This document shows, in pieces, positions 8,301 through 14,253 of a stretch of DNA of 18,392 nucleotides. The stretch covers positions 1-18,392 of the forward strand of contig URCM01000064.1 of assembly GCA_900546355.1 (NCBI GenBank). Direction: 5' to 3'. The notes under the pieces were generated by a model, which saw only the letters and a program-made list of their open reading frames with translations, was not told the DNA's origin and made no database searches. The stretch's first letter is position 1; the number at the start of each line of letters is the position of its first letter. This DNA comes from an uncultured Bacteroides sp. GTDB lineage: Bacteria; Bacteroidota; Bacteroidia; Bacteroidales; Bacteroidaceae. The position numbers and the translations under genes are program-made.

Positions 8301-8592
8301 GGATGTCCCAGCTTTGTTATCTGGAACTCCTAATTTCGCAGATAGAGCCAAAGAGACAATAGCGAGCGGCTATCAGTCGCAGGTACATGTTGTTTTCCCG
8401 ACAGAGGACATAAAGGCATTGACCGATAAAGTCTCCAATATGGAAAGAATCGTAGATGAAATGAGAACATTCCAAGTAGAAGGTAACATGGACCGTAGAG
8501 ATATACTTGAAAACTCTGTTATTCTTGCCAAAAATAGTCCGCGAATACTCGATAATACAAATGATATCAAGCAGGATATAAAGAATCTATAA
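2320..8592 (+). CDS. Tape measure protein
   Basis: 2,090 residues, the largest protein here, just after the chaperone pair. Residues about 10-150 are charged coiled coil (LRNEIAKLKQELMSMDG). Hydrophobic stretches at about 398-413 and 457-475 and a Gly-rich hydrophobic stretch at about 1082-1127 could insert into the host membrane, as tape measures do during DNA delivery. Residues 480-1000 are again charged helix. The C-terminal part, residues about 1298-1935, is six diverged repeats of 100-120 residues. The protein sets tail length: at about 0.15 nm per residue, helix of this length would span about 300 nm, a long tail. No lysozyme or peptidase motif was recognised. GC content rises from about 35% near 2950 to over 50% near 5600, then falls again after about 8300. 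Confidence 0.93.
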   Translation: MAKLYFKVGSDWEEVVRLRNEIAKLKQELMSMDGTQSPAAFKALNVQLAASNQRLDELVTNAAKAGAEMETGFKKGIYDGEKAVNSLSEEIIKQKDIIRETQNDVSMLTEQYKKLGKYDPKRQSLSDELNRAKAALGEQKYALGELQSQQALARLSTKALKDEYALFKDESKAVVTVNEGVGVSFKKTLAAIGGIAMLKQVASNVVSTAGMFQKYESVLTNALNGSSEKAKAYLSDINSFAAKTNFQLDELTDDFIKFVNRGITPSMDAMKKMGDFTNTVAKPFDQLTEAILDINNPERWKEFGVRVQTEGNKVKLSFRDMTVECDRTVESVMKAVEQFGSMKGVEGSTEAIAKTIEGQMSNFEDTITTALAEIGLTNQNLISGSISVADTVVKNYEVIGQSVLALVSIYGVYRTGLLVNSIVEQGFTKAIWGKVAATKAATVAQATYNKVLAMNPYVLAGTAIVSLGIAMWTLADNTSIAEKAQERFNKKQEESAKQEKERKQKIEGLIQSSRDIALADLQRGQSLAELRKEYPKIFSQYDIESIKLADILELKRQIAEEDSKRAGERVAKDFEAANKAVSDYENTLSAKQINGGKLTQQEISKLKELRFYRDEFLVERGKGISEQFISSLKDVDISKFDEYISELEKRIKGKDGNGKVKMKLPIDVEGSLSDEAIYEVKDIKNLIDTAKSTKQTRIETEKNKTTYQQDLAAAKADWEKAKKGYEVLLKDQEATSEQVKDAKGKMEAAEKKYKDLGGITGSSLTKQENQAKKEAAKQLKQQELLAEQLLSIRRKNQQDEINLMEDGTEKKLAQIDLDYRKELDAIKKQRKDWETEQGGKLTDKQEEKLGTWASNAAKKRESDIDSTSKAKLEADKKAWQEYFIEFGNYQEKRKNLIQKYNDEIAKLQTDSPEYASKVAQKNKALEQLDEQFGHSTKAMADLFEDASNKSVSAIQSIIDKYETLVKYMSGTDKDISIADLKGMGFTDKDIEGIEKGEISIKDVTDAIKGLKDELKGKSPWQAFVSDLEKGIEAIKKGGNDSKKIGQGITDIGNTVTSFAPALNEFGSSIADIFGFDDSKITSAIDALGGLGQTASGVGQIMSGDIVGGAMSAVSGISSVVSALDGMFGADYSHYNEMVEEYTRLNEIWDELIDKKQEYISISYGMEADKVGEEALGLVEKQIEAYRLLGKERLNSGASAGSHSIGKRMAKNTSSSDWQDIADALDMSVNAAKEFIGTGRMTGLFDLTVEQLEKLKSEAPAFWAKMDGDVQEYLNGIIDGEERIEDIQNQISEQLTQTTFDSVFDSFVDTLMDMGSSAKDFSDSFSGYMQRAVLTTMVGNKFTEDLQTWYDAFAQANKDQRGITKEEMEALRKQYDAIAGSALAERDKLAEIFGWTKEDTDSSTDNYEDFIGSMQSSLTSLDVTAKDVSDNIYDYFRQAMINALYEKEYKSKMEELYKTFEGLSKDGLSESDMAQLGSQIDQYIEQMMKGVEDVNSLFADKLKNAEDLQSFVDSVKSAMSSVEATAEDVTDNIFEYIRQQMVDKMFTDSFQPQIEELYKKVQEAMSDGDITGAEKDALRNEAEKLANDITAAKDILSDTLGITESNLKKELEEEFKSFSDGILSSLYDTEVTAETVAKNISDSMRKELIEAMYLEQYEPRIKAIWEKWKEYSEDGLVTDEERTNIKNDIDGLSKEVVDAAGEISDAWKDSGEEVRKAFNSFSDSIKSVLYDAEATAEDIADNIYQYMRNALVDSMFTAQLQPQIQAWYDKYTEFMKDGAIDTAERKTLDEMIAEIQKAGVDIVDAANKLFPTLDTGAINRAEEAAQEAENARNEAEQEWESFSDGILNSLCDIEATAEDISDDMSEYMRKALIKAMYVENFKPQMQKWYNEWKKAMGDDDLTSEEKQLLDSMKQTMVDDMKKEVDAINQFFGTMFSQQASSKGFEAMSQDTGEELNGRFTALQVAGEEIKNQSIQQTGLLSSINGKLSLLNLRSGDVPALLSGTPNFADRAKETIASGYQSQVHVVFPTEDIKALTDKVSNMERIVDEMRTFQVEGNMDRRDILENSVILAKNSPRILDNTNDIKQDIKNL
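6211..8130 (+). repeat. Six diverged ~100-residue repeats in the tape measure C-terminal region
   Basis: Units begin near 6211, 6538, 6838, 7150, 7459 and 7825. The common pattern is S-F-x-D-x-[IV]-x-S-x-L, then E-A-T-A-E-D-[IV]-x-D-N-I-x-x-Y-[MI]-R, then W-Y-x-K, and a turn D-G-x-[ILV]-T-x-x-E. Examples are FSDGILSSLYD, FSDSIKSVLYD and FSDGILNSLCD. The first unit is the most diverged. The turn resembles the second half of an EF-hand loop but lacks acids at positions 1 and 3 in most copies, so calcium binding is not established. Confidence 0.85.
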
Positions 8593-8597
8593 TAGTT

Positions 8598-9020
8598 ATG
8601 GCAGAATTAATAATAAACGGAAGAGAAGCCCTAAAAGAGTGGGGTGTTAGAATGGGAGATAACTTTCTTGATGTACTGGGAGCACCGGTACCTCTGAAAG
8701 AGTTTATAGAGAATAAATCACGCTTGGAACATGGGAAACAAGTTCTTATGGATAACCCCAAGCTTGATGAGCGTGAGTTAACTCTTGTTTTTACAGTAGA
8801 AGGTGATTCTCCTGCCGATTATCAGGCAAAGAAAACAGCTTTTTATGAAGAACTTTACAAAGGTAAAATTGATATTCAGATTCCTGAGAACAGTAGTGAT
8901 ATTTATCATTTGCTATATTTAGGAAAGAGCGTTTCTTATGCCCAAAGCTTAGACCGGACATTTGGGAAAATATCAGCCAAATTCTGTGAGTACAATCCAT
9001 CTAACCGTGTTGTAGGCTAG
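8598..9020 (+). CDS. Distal tail (Dit-like) protein
   Basis: 140 residues, five bases after the tape measure stop. It opens with a strand and Gly turn (MAELIINGREALKEWGVRMG), then KQVLMDNPKLDERELTLVFTVEG, a helix (ADYQAKKTAFYEELYKGKIDI) and strands to the end. That order (N-terminal strand with ING, a D-E-R-E-L-x-L-x-F-x-[IV]-x-G strand, a helix ending in K-x-x-F-x-x-x-L, and a closing strand) resembles the N-terminal beta-sandwich of siphophage Dit proteins, which form the ring joining tube to tip. It is shorter than classical Dit of 250 residues or more and lacks the C-terminal galectin-like half. Its site between tape measure and hub supports the call. It is AT-richer than both neighbours. 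Confidence 0.68.
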   Translation: MAELIINGREALKEWGVRMGDNFLDVLGAPVPLKEFIENKSRLEHGKQVLMDNPKLDERELTLVFTVEGDSPADYQAKKTAFYEELYKGKIDIQIPENSSDIYHLLYLGKSVSYAQSLDRTFGKISAKFCEYNPSNRVVG

Positions 9021-9026
9021 AAATTT

Positions 9027-9048
9027 ACGACATTAAATTCATTGTCGT
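9027..9048. other. Short inverted repeat upstream of the hub gene
   Basis: ACGACA (9027-9032) and TGTCGT (9043-9048) are exact complements around a 10-base AT-rich loop. There is no T-run after it, so it is not itself a terminator. It sits seven bases after the Dit-like stop and just before the terminator hairpin. It may protect the transcript end or be an operator half-site pair. Confidence 0.5.
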
Positions 9049-9053
9049 GTATG

Positions 9054-9084
9054 GAAGCTCTAATTTTTAGGGCTTCTTTTTTTT
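9054..9084 (+). terminator. Intrinsic terminator before the hub gene
   Basis: GAAGCTC (9054-9060) pairs with GGGCTTC (9070-9076) with one T-G wobble across a 9-base AU-rich loop, and is followed by eight T residues at 9077-9084. It lies in an 83-base gap between same-strand genes. The hub gene starts 19 bases after the T-run and I see no convincing promoter between, so read-through transcription and attenuation are likely. Confidence 0.85.
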
Positions 9085-9103
9085 ATGTCCGACCTTTGTT
9101 TAC

Positions 9104-12100
9104 ATGATAGATATTAAGGACATACAAGGCAATACCCGCTTTTCAACTGGTATCAATCCCGGTGCAAAAGGCAAGTTCTCTTTAATGAAAGAGGACTATG
9201 TCGTACTACCTTTTAATACTCTGTCCCCAGTCGATTTCCAAGTAGGTGATTACGTTGACTTGCGTGGGGTACTCGATGCCTCCATGGGCGGTAAATTGGC
9301 AAAAATCTATCAGATTGTAGATATTCCCTATCCGACCTACAAGAACGGAGGCTACTCCTATGAACTTCGTTTTGACGCTTACTATTTCAAGTGGAAAACA
9401 AAGATATTCAAGTACACCCCGGAGTACGGAGGACTGGAAGCGTCCTGGTCCCTTACCGCTTCACTGGATGTCCAGATGGGTGTATTCCTTCGCAATTTGA
9501 AAGCTCTTGGTTATAAATATGAGGGAAAAGACTTCGTGTTTTCCATTGACGATAGTGTCGAGAACTCCTCCAAATTGATGACCTATGACAATACCAACCT
9601 CATTGATGCTATGTTCAGCATGGCTGATAACTGGGGTTGTGATTGTTGGGTAACGGACCATGTCATCAACTTCGGACGCTGTGAGTTCTCCGACGCTGTT
9701 AAGATAGAACTGGATAAGGAAGCCAAGGACATGAGCCGGAGTGACAGCAAGGGTACTTATGCCACAAGAATCTATGCGTTCGGTTCAACAAGAAACATCC
9801 CTACCAACTATCGCCCGGTAGACCAGACCACTGTTGTCAACGGTATCGTCCAGAAGCGCCTTATGCTTCCGGCAGGCACTCCATACGTGGATGCCCACGA
9901 GGGCTTGACCGATTTGGAAGCTGTCGAAGCCGTTGTTGTATTTGATGACATCTGCCCCAAAAGAGTAGGTGAAATCACCGGTGTAAGCTTTTATGAGAGC
10001 GAGGTAGATAATGAAGATGGTACAAAGACAAAAGCTACCTTCTACCGGTTCAAGGATTCAGGCATCAACTTCTCGAAGAAATACATCCTTGAAGGACAGG
10101 AACTCAAAATCAGGTTCGAATCCGGCAAGCTCAACGGCATGGAGTTCGGTGCTGCCTTCAACCCTCTTGGCCTGACCGAGAAGAACGACGACGGCACATG
10201 GAATCCTGACGCCCAGCTTTGGGAGATTATCCGTAACGAGGACTACGGCAGACCCCTGCCGGATGAAGTGCTGTTTCCGGCAAAAGGTGACAGATATGTG
10301 CTGTACGGCTGGAATGCCGGGAAGATAACCGAACTTGGGTTGGTTGCTATTGCCGAGCAGGAATTGCTTGCCACCGCCAGGAAGTACGTGGCAAAGGCCT
10401 GCATCGACGACGGTACCTATACGGCTACGCTGAACTCTGTTTGGGTGCACAAAGACCCAATCAATCACAGCTTTGACATCGGCCAGCGCATCAACCTTGT
10501 CAATCCCACCTATTGCAATGGTGGGCGCTTGTCCCGTGTCATCGGCTTTGAAATCAAGCTGGACTTGCCTTACGACTCCCCACAGTACACTATCGGCGAG
10601 AGCACCGCCTATTCCCGCATTTCCGACATAGAAGGTAAGGTCGAGGAGTTGACTTTCAAAGGTCAGACCTTCACCGGTACCGGCGGCAGCAACATCTATG
10701 TCATCAAGACCAACGACGCTACGGCCGCAAGCAACTTCAATGTGTTCTCAGCCTTGCGTACCTTGAGAATGTTCCTCCGCAAGGACGCAAGCGACGTAGC
10801 GGAAGAAATCATAAACTTTTTGAAGGGATTGCTGATAGGCAAGAACGGCAGCGGTATCACGGTACGCAAGGACGGCACCTCGCAGGCTGTCGTTGACCGT
10901 CTATATGTGAAGATAAAGGCCGTCTTTGATGAATTGCAAGTCAAGAGAGCTACCCATGTAGGCGGTGAACAAATAATCACCCATGCCGGTATGAAGTGCA
11001 TCCGCGTGGAGGAACTGGAAGACGTCTACCGCTGCAGTTTCCTTGCCGAGCAGGACGGTGAGGCGATAGCCAACGAGTTCAGTGTAGGCTCGCTGGCGCA
11101 GGCAAAGGAGTGCAACATCGTCGAAGGAACCACTCTTAATGCCTCCAACCGCTACTATTGGCGTGAGGTCGTGGCCGTGGGACGTGACTACATCGACTTG
11201 TCCAAGACCATTTGCGGTGAGGACAGCGATGTTCCCCAAGCGGGCGATGACATTATAGGATTGGGCCACCGTACAGATGTAGACCTTCAAAGCGCAATCG
11301 TGCTATCGTCTACCAACGAGACATCCCCGTCTATAACTTTCTACACCGGCATTGACGACTTCAACCTAACGGGGAAAGATGTAATCTCCTTCGGTGTTGA
11401 CAAATCCACCGGGCATGCCTACATGAAAGTGTACGGTACTTCCTATATCGGCGCCCGTGATGAGAGCACTTACATCAAGTACACACCGGAAGGTGGCGTA
11501 GAAATCAAAGGGCGATTCCTTACGATGGCCGGTGAGGACATCCTGACAATGTTCACTGTCATTGAAGGACTTATCAAGTCTGAAATCTCATCCGTGCGTG
11601 ATGAAATCAATGCCCTGAACAATTACCTTAACAATGCGTCTTTTGCCGCTGACATGCAGTACTGGACCGGTAGCAGCAACATACGCATCTTCCGAGTTGA
11701 CGGTCGGCTGCTGTACTTCAACAGTAACTTCTATGCGAACAAGGAATCTTTCGCCGATATAGTAAGCGAACGCGCAAAGAATGTGCTACGCCTTAAGAAC
11801 AGCTATATCGAGCAGGTCAACTCAGACTTTTACCGCCATCCGGATTTTGAGACCTTCGACGAACTCAAGCGCCCCCGGCAGTTCACTATCTCTTTCAAGT
11901 ATCTGGTGAAGCGCCCCGGCACTCTTGCCTTCCATTTCAAGAACGAGAACAAAGAAGGTTTTGAGGAATACACCCCGATTTCCTTTTCTAAGGACCTATA
12001 TCCCAGTACTGAATTCAAGCAGATGGAGATAACCGGTAAGTGGAACGGAACCGGTGATTTCCACATGTCTTTTACCGGTGACATGTACTTGTATGCACTT

Positions 12101-13933
12101 ACGCTAACCGATGATGCTCTTGCTGACTTGCGCGAGGAATTCAATATGCGTTTTGAACTTACAGACAAGAAGATTCAGGCGAACCTTGACGAAATCAGAA
12201 GCACGGCAGGCAAGCTTGAAGAGTATCACAGTGAATTCCTGCTTACCGCGCGCAACCTTGAAGCGAAGTTCACGGAGGACCTGACGAATACTGAGAGTCG
12301 TATAACGCAAGAATACACCTCTGCTATCGACATCTCCGCCCGTGGTCTGAAAGCTGAATTCACGTCCGGTCTTGTAGGCCTTGAGACTGGAATCACCGAA
12401 GCATATAAGTCTGCTATTGACATATCGGCCCGCGGTCTTCGTGCAGACTTCAGTGCGTCCGTCTCTGACCTGGACGGCAAGCTGTTCGCCCATGCAGGCA
12501 GCTTTCATGTGACTGCCGAGAAGATAGAAAGTATGGTGACCGCCACAAACAGCCTGAAGGGTACCGTGGAACAGCATACCTCAGCCATCAGCCAGACGGC
12601 CAGCCGTATAGACCAGTTCGTGCAGAAGATAACCTTCGATTCCAAAGGTAACATTACCAATATCGACAAAGCCGGTTTAGTGACGGAGAGCAATATCGCC
12701 ACCATGTTTGCGGAAAAGGTCGACCCCAACGGTGATATCGTCAGGCGTGCTCAAATCAGCGCGTTCATCACCGAAGGCGAAGCGGGCAGGCTGATATCCA
12801 ATGCTACAATCGAGGCTGACCGGATAAACTTTACGGGAAAGACCATCATCAACGGCAGTTTCGTGGTCGATACAAACGGGCGTGTGACGATGAACGACAT
12901 CACGGCAAACAACCTGACTCTAAAGGGCAGCATAACGGGCACGGATGCTACGCTGAACGGCATTACAGCTAATAATCTGACATTAAAAGGCAATATCTCA
13001 GGTATTGACGCCATCCTGAACGACATTACTGCCAATAACCTTACGTTGAAGGGCAACATTACCGGGGTGGGGGCTACACTGAATGATATCACCGCCAATA
13101 ATCTTACCTTGAAAGGGAGTATAACGGGCAGGGATGCTGTCTTGAACGATATCACCGCGAACAACCTTACCCTGAAAGGTACCATATCCGGTGCCAATGC
13201 CACGCTTAACGATATCACAGCCAATAATCTTACGTTGAAAGGAAATATTTCCGGTGCCAACGCCATATTGAACGGCATCACCGTAAACGGAAAGATAAAC
13301 GCCTCCAGCGGCCGGATAGGTGACTATCTGTATCTGCATGGTAACGGTATATCCACCAACTCGAGAGCGTTCGTGACCGACCTTACAGATAGCACTACGC
13401 AATTCGAACTCAGCAAGAGCTACTATCTGCATGCGATAGCGTCGGACGGAGGAGCCAATAGCATCCTGATAAGGCCCTACCAGACTATGGAAGCGGGCAC
13501 AGTCAAAGGGGTGGTAACCATCTCTGCAACCATTCCGGGGCGCAATAGGGCCATACACGTATCTTCCGGCGAGAGCTATTTCGGTGGTGATGTGATAGTG
13601 GGGAAGATGTATGCTCCGTCCTCCGGGACTCTGGAAATTGCCGGGCCGCTGAAGACGCAAGGTGTATACCGGAATACTGACGTGATACTCTCTTCGGTTA
13701 CAAGGTACAGCATTAAGGCGACCGACCACACACTGCTTTTTTACGGCAACTGTACTATATCCCTTCCGTCCTCTTCTGACGGGCATGAGATATGGATAAT
13801 GCCGAACGGGAATACCATCAGTTTTCCTTCCGGTACGTTCGCGAACTCTTCCAGGACGAATATCAACGGGCGTGAATGGCATGTGATAAAACGGGTTTTG
13901 GGGAATTGGTATCTGTCATGGATGAGTATATAG
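9104..13933 (+). CDS. Tail hub / tail-associated protein with C-terminal central fibre
   Basis: 1,609 residues. Residues 1 to about 520 resemble a siphophage baseplate hub (Tal or minor structural protein): a barrel-like start (VGDYVDLRGV, AKIYQIVDIPYP, YELRFDAYYFKWK) and an insert with NLIDAMFSMADNWGCD. A linker region follows. Residues about 843-1003 look like a carbohydrate-binding jelly roll (NNASFAADMQYW to MYLYALTLTDD). Residues 1039-1128 are three 30-residue helical repeats. Residues about 1130-1260 hold a helical stalk and a block with KITFDSKGNITNIDKAGLVT. Residues 1266-1391 are six 21-residue beta repeats, and the last 215 residues form a beta-rich tip ending NWYLSWMSI. The length and the fusion of hub to fibre suggest the central tail tip spike. 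It starts after a terminator with no Shine-Dalgarno sequence. Confidence 0.85.
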   Translation: MIDIKDIQGNTRFSTGINPGAKGKFSLMKEDYVVLPFNTLSPVDFQVGDYVDLRGVLDASMGGKLAKIYQIVDIPYPTYKNGGYSYELRFDAYYFKWKTKIFKYTPEYGGLEASWSLTASLDVQMGVFLRNLKALGYKYEGKDFVFSIDDSVENSSKLMTYDNTNLIDAMFSMADNWGCDCWVTDHVINFGRCEFSDAVKIELDKEAKDMSRSDSKGTYATRIYAFGSTRNIPTNYRPVDQTTVVNGIVQKRLMLPAGTPYVDAHEGLTDLEAVEAVVVFDDICPKRVGEITGVSFYESEVDNEDGTKTKATFYRFKDSGINFSKKYILEGQELKIRFESGKLNGMEFGAAFNPLGLTEKNDDGTWNPDAQLWEIIRNEDYGRPLPDEVLFPAKGDRYVLYGWNAGKITELGLVAIAEQELLATARKYVAKACIDDGTYTATLNSVWVHKDPINHSFDIGQRINLVNPTYCNGGRLSRVIGFEIKLDLPYDSPQYTIGESTAYSRISDIEGKVEELTFKGQTFTGTGGSNIYVIKTNDATAASNFNVFSALRTLRMFLRKDASDVAEEIINFLKGLLIGKNGSGITVRKDGTSQAVVDRLYVKIKAVFDELQVKRATHVGGEQIITHAGMKCIRVEELEDVYRCSFLAEQDGEAIANEFSVGSLAQAKECNIVEGTTLNASNRYYWREVVAVGRDYIDLSKTICGEDSDVPQAGDDIIGLGHRTDVDLQSAIVLSSTNETSPSITFYTGIDDFNLTGKDVISFGVDKSTGHAYMKVYGTSYIGARDESTYIKYTPEGGVEIKGRFLTMAGEDILTMFTVIEGLIKSEISSVRDEINALNNYLNNASFAADMQYWTGSSNIRIFRVDGRLLYFNSNFYANKESFADIVSERAKNVLRLKNSYIEQVNSDFYRHPDFETFDELKRPRQFTISFKYLVKRPGTLAFHFKNENKEGFEEYTPISFSKDLYPSTEFKQMEITGKWNGTGDFHMSFTGDMYLYALTLTDDALADLREEFNMRFELTDKKIQANLDEIRSTAGKLEEYHSEFLLTARNLEAKFTEDLTNTESRITQEYTSAIDISARGLKAEFTSGLVGLETGITEAYKSAIDISARGLRADFSASVSDLDGKLFAHAGSFHVTAEKIESMVTATNSLKGTVEQHTSAISQTASRIDQFVQKITFDSKGNITNIDKAGLVTESNIATMFAEKVDPNGDIVRRAQISAFITEGEAGRLISNATIEADRINFTGKTIINGSFVVDTNGRVTMNDITANNLTLKGSITGTDATLNGITANNLTLKGNISGIDAILNDITANNLTLKGNITGVGATLNDITANNLTLKGSITGRDAVLNDITANNLTLKGTISGANATLNDITANNLTLKGNISGANAILNGITVNGKINASSGRIGDYLYLHGNGISTNSRAFVTDLTDSTTQFELSKSYYLHAIASDGGANSILIRPYQTMEAGTVKGVVTISATIPGRNRAIHVSSGESYFGGDVIVGKMYAPSSGTLEIAGPLKTQGVYRNTDVILSSVTRYSIKATDHTLLFYGNCTISLPSSSDGHEIWIMPNGNTISFPSGTFANSSRTNINGREWHVIKRVLGNWYLSWMSI
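12218..12487 (+). repeat. Three tandem 30-residue helical repeats in the hub fibre
   Basis: Exact 90-base periodicity. Units start EEYHSEFLLTARNLEAKF, QEYTSAIDISARGLKAEF and EAYKSAIDISARGLRADF. The conserved core is E-Y/A-x-x-S, A-R-[GN]-L-[KRE]-A-[DE]-F, then a polar helix. Units 2 and 3 share SAIDISARGL exactly; unit 1 is more diverged. Codons differ between units 2 and 3. Confidence 0.88.
12899..13276 (+). repeat. Six tandem 21-residue beta repeats (ITANNLTLKG)
   Basis: Six in-frame units of exactly 63 bases. ITANNLTLKG is identical in all six; the second half varies around [NST]-I-[ST]-G-x-[DNG]-A-x-L-N-[DG]. A degenerate seventh start (ITVNGKINASSG) follows. The alternating pattern suggests a beta-helical or trimeric beta stalk. 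Codons differ in every copy, for example Leu6 ctg or ctt and Asn aac or aat. Confidence 0.95.
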
Positions 13934-13952
13934 AATAATTAAAATAAAAAGT

Positions 13953-14237
13953 ATGAAAATCAACTTTAAGAAAATCGAGGCCCAGACCTCATTCGAAGGC
14001 GCCAAGCAGACCTTCGACGTAGCCGAAACGGTCGGCAATGAAATGATGTACAACGGAAGTATCCTTCTGGATATAGGCTTTGAAGACCTGGTACGGGAAA
14101 TCTACTACTCGAAAGATGCGGTGGAAATCCCGGAACAGTATTGCAAGGCTCTTGAACTTGTGGTGAAGAACTCGCGGCTCATAGCTGCCGTGAAACGTGC
14201 GGTAATTAACCAACTGAACGTCATCCAGCCATCTTAA
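13953..14237 (+). CDS. Small conserved-looking protein of unknown function
   Basis: 94 residues beginning [21 protein letters not shown] short strand is followed by [33 protein letters not shown] and a C-terminal helical half ([37 protein letters not shown]). There is no signal peptide or membrane segment. It sits 19 bases after the hub gene and 16 bases before the collagen-like fibre gene, so a role in fibre attachment, folding or the tail tip is plausible but not shown. I do not recognise a named family. An AT-rich spacer without a clear Shine-Dalgarno sequence precedes the ATG. Confidence 0.8.
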   Translation: MKINFKKIEAQTSFEGAKQTFDVAETVGNEMMYNGSILLDIGFEDLVREIYYSKDAVEIPEQYCKALELVVKNSRLIAAVKRAVINQLNVIQPS

Positions 14238-14253
14238 ATCAATTCTGAAAATT

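Noticed and set aside
9091..9098. GACCTTTG as a Bacteroides -7 promoter box (TAnnTTTG)
   Set aside because: One mismatch, no matching -33 element, and the start site would fall on the ATG itself.
12998..13882. 294-codon antisense frame across the hub C-terminal repeats
   Set aside because: A shadow of the regular ITANN repeats; a second antisense frame (12751-13281) shows the same repeat echo.
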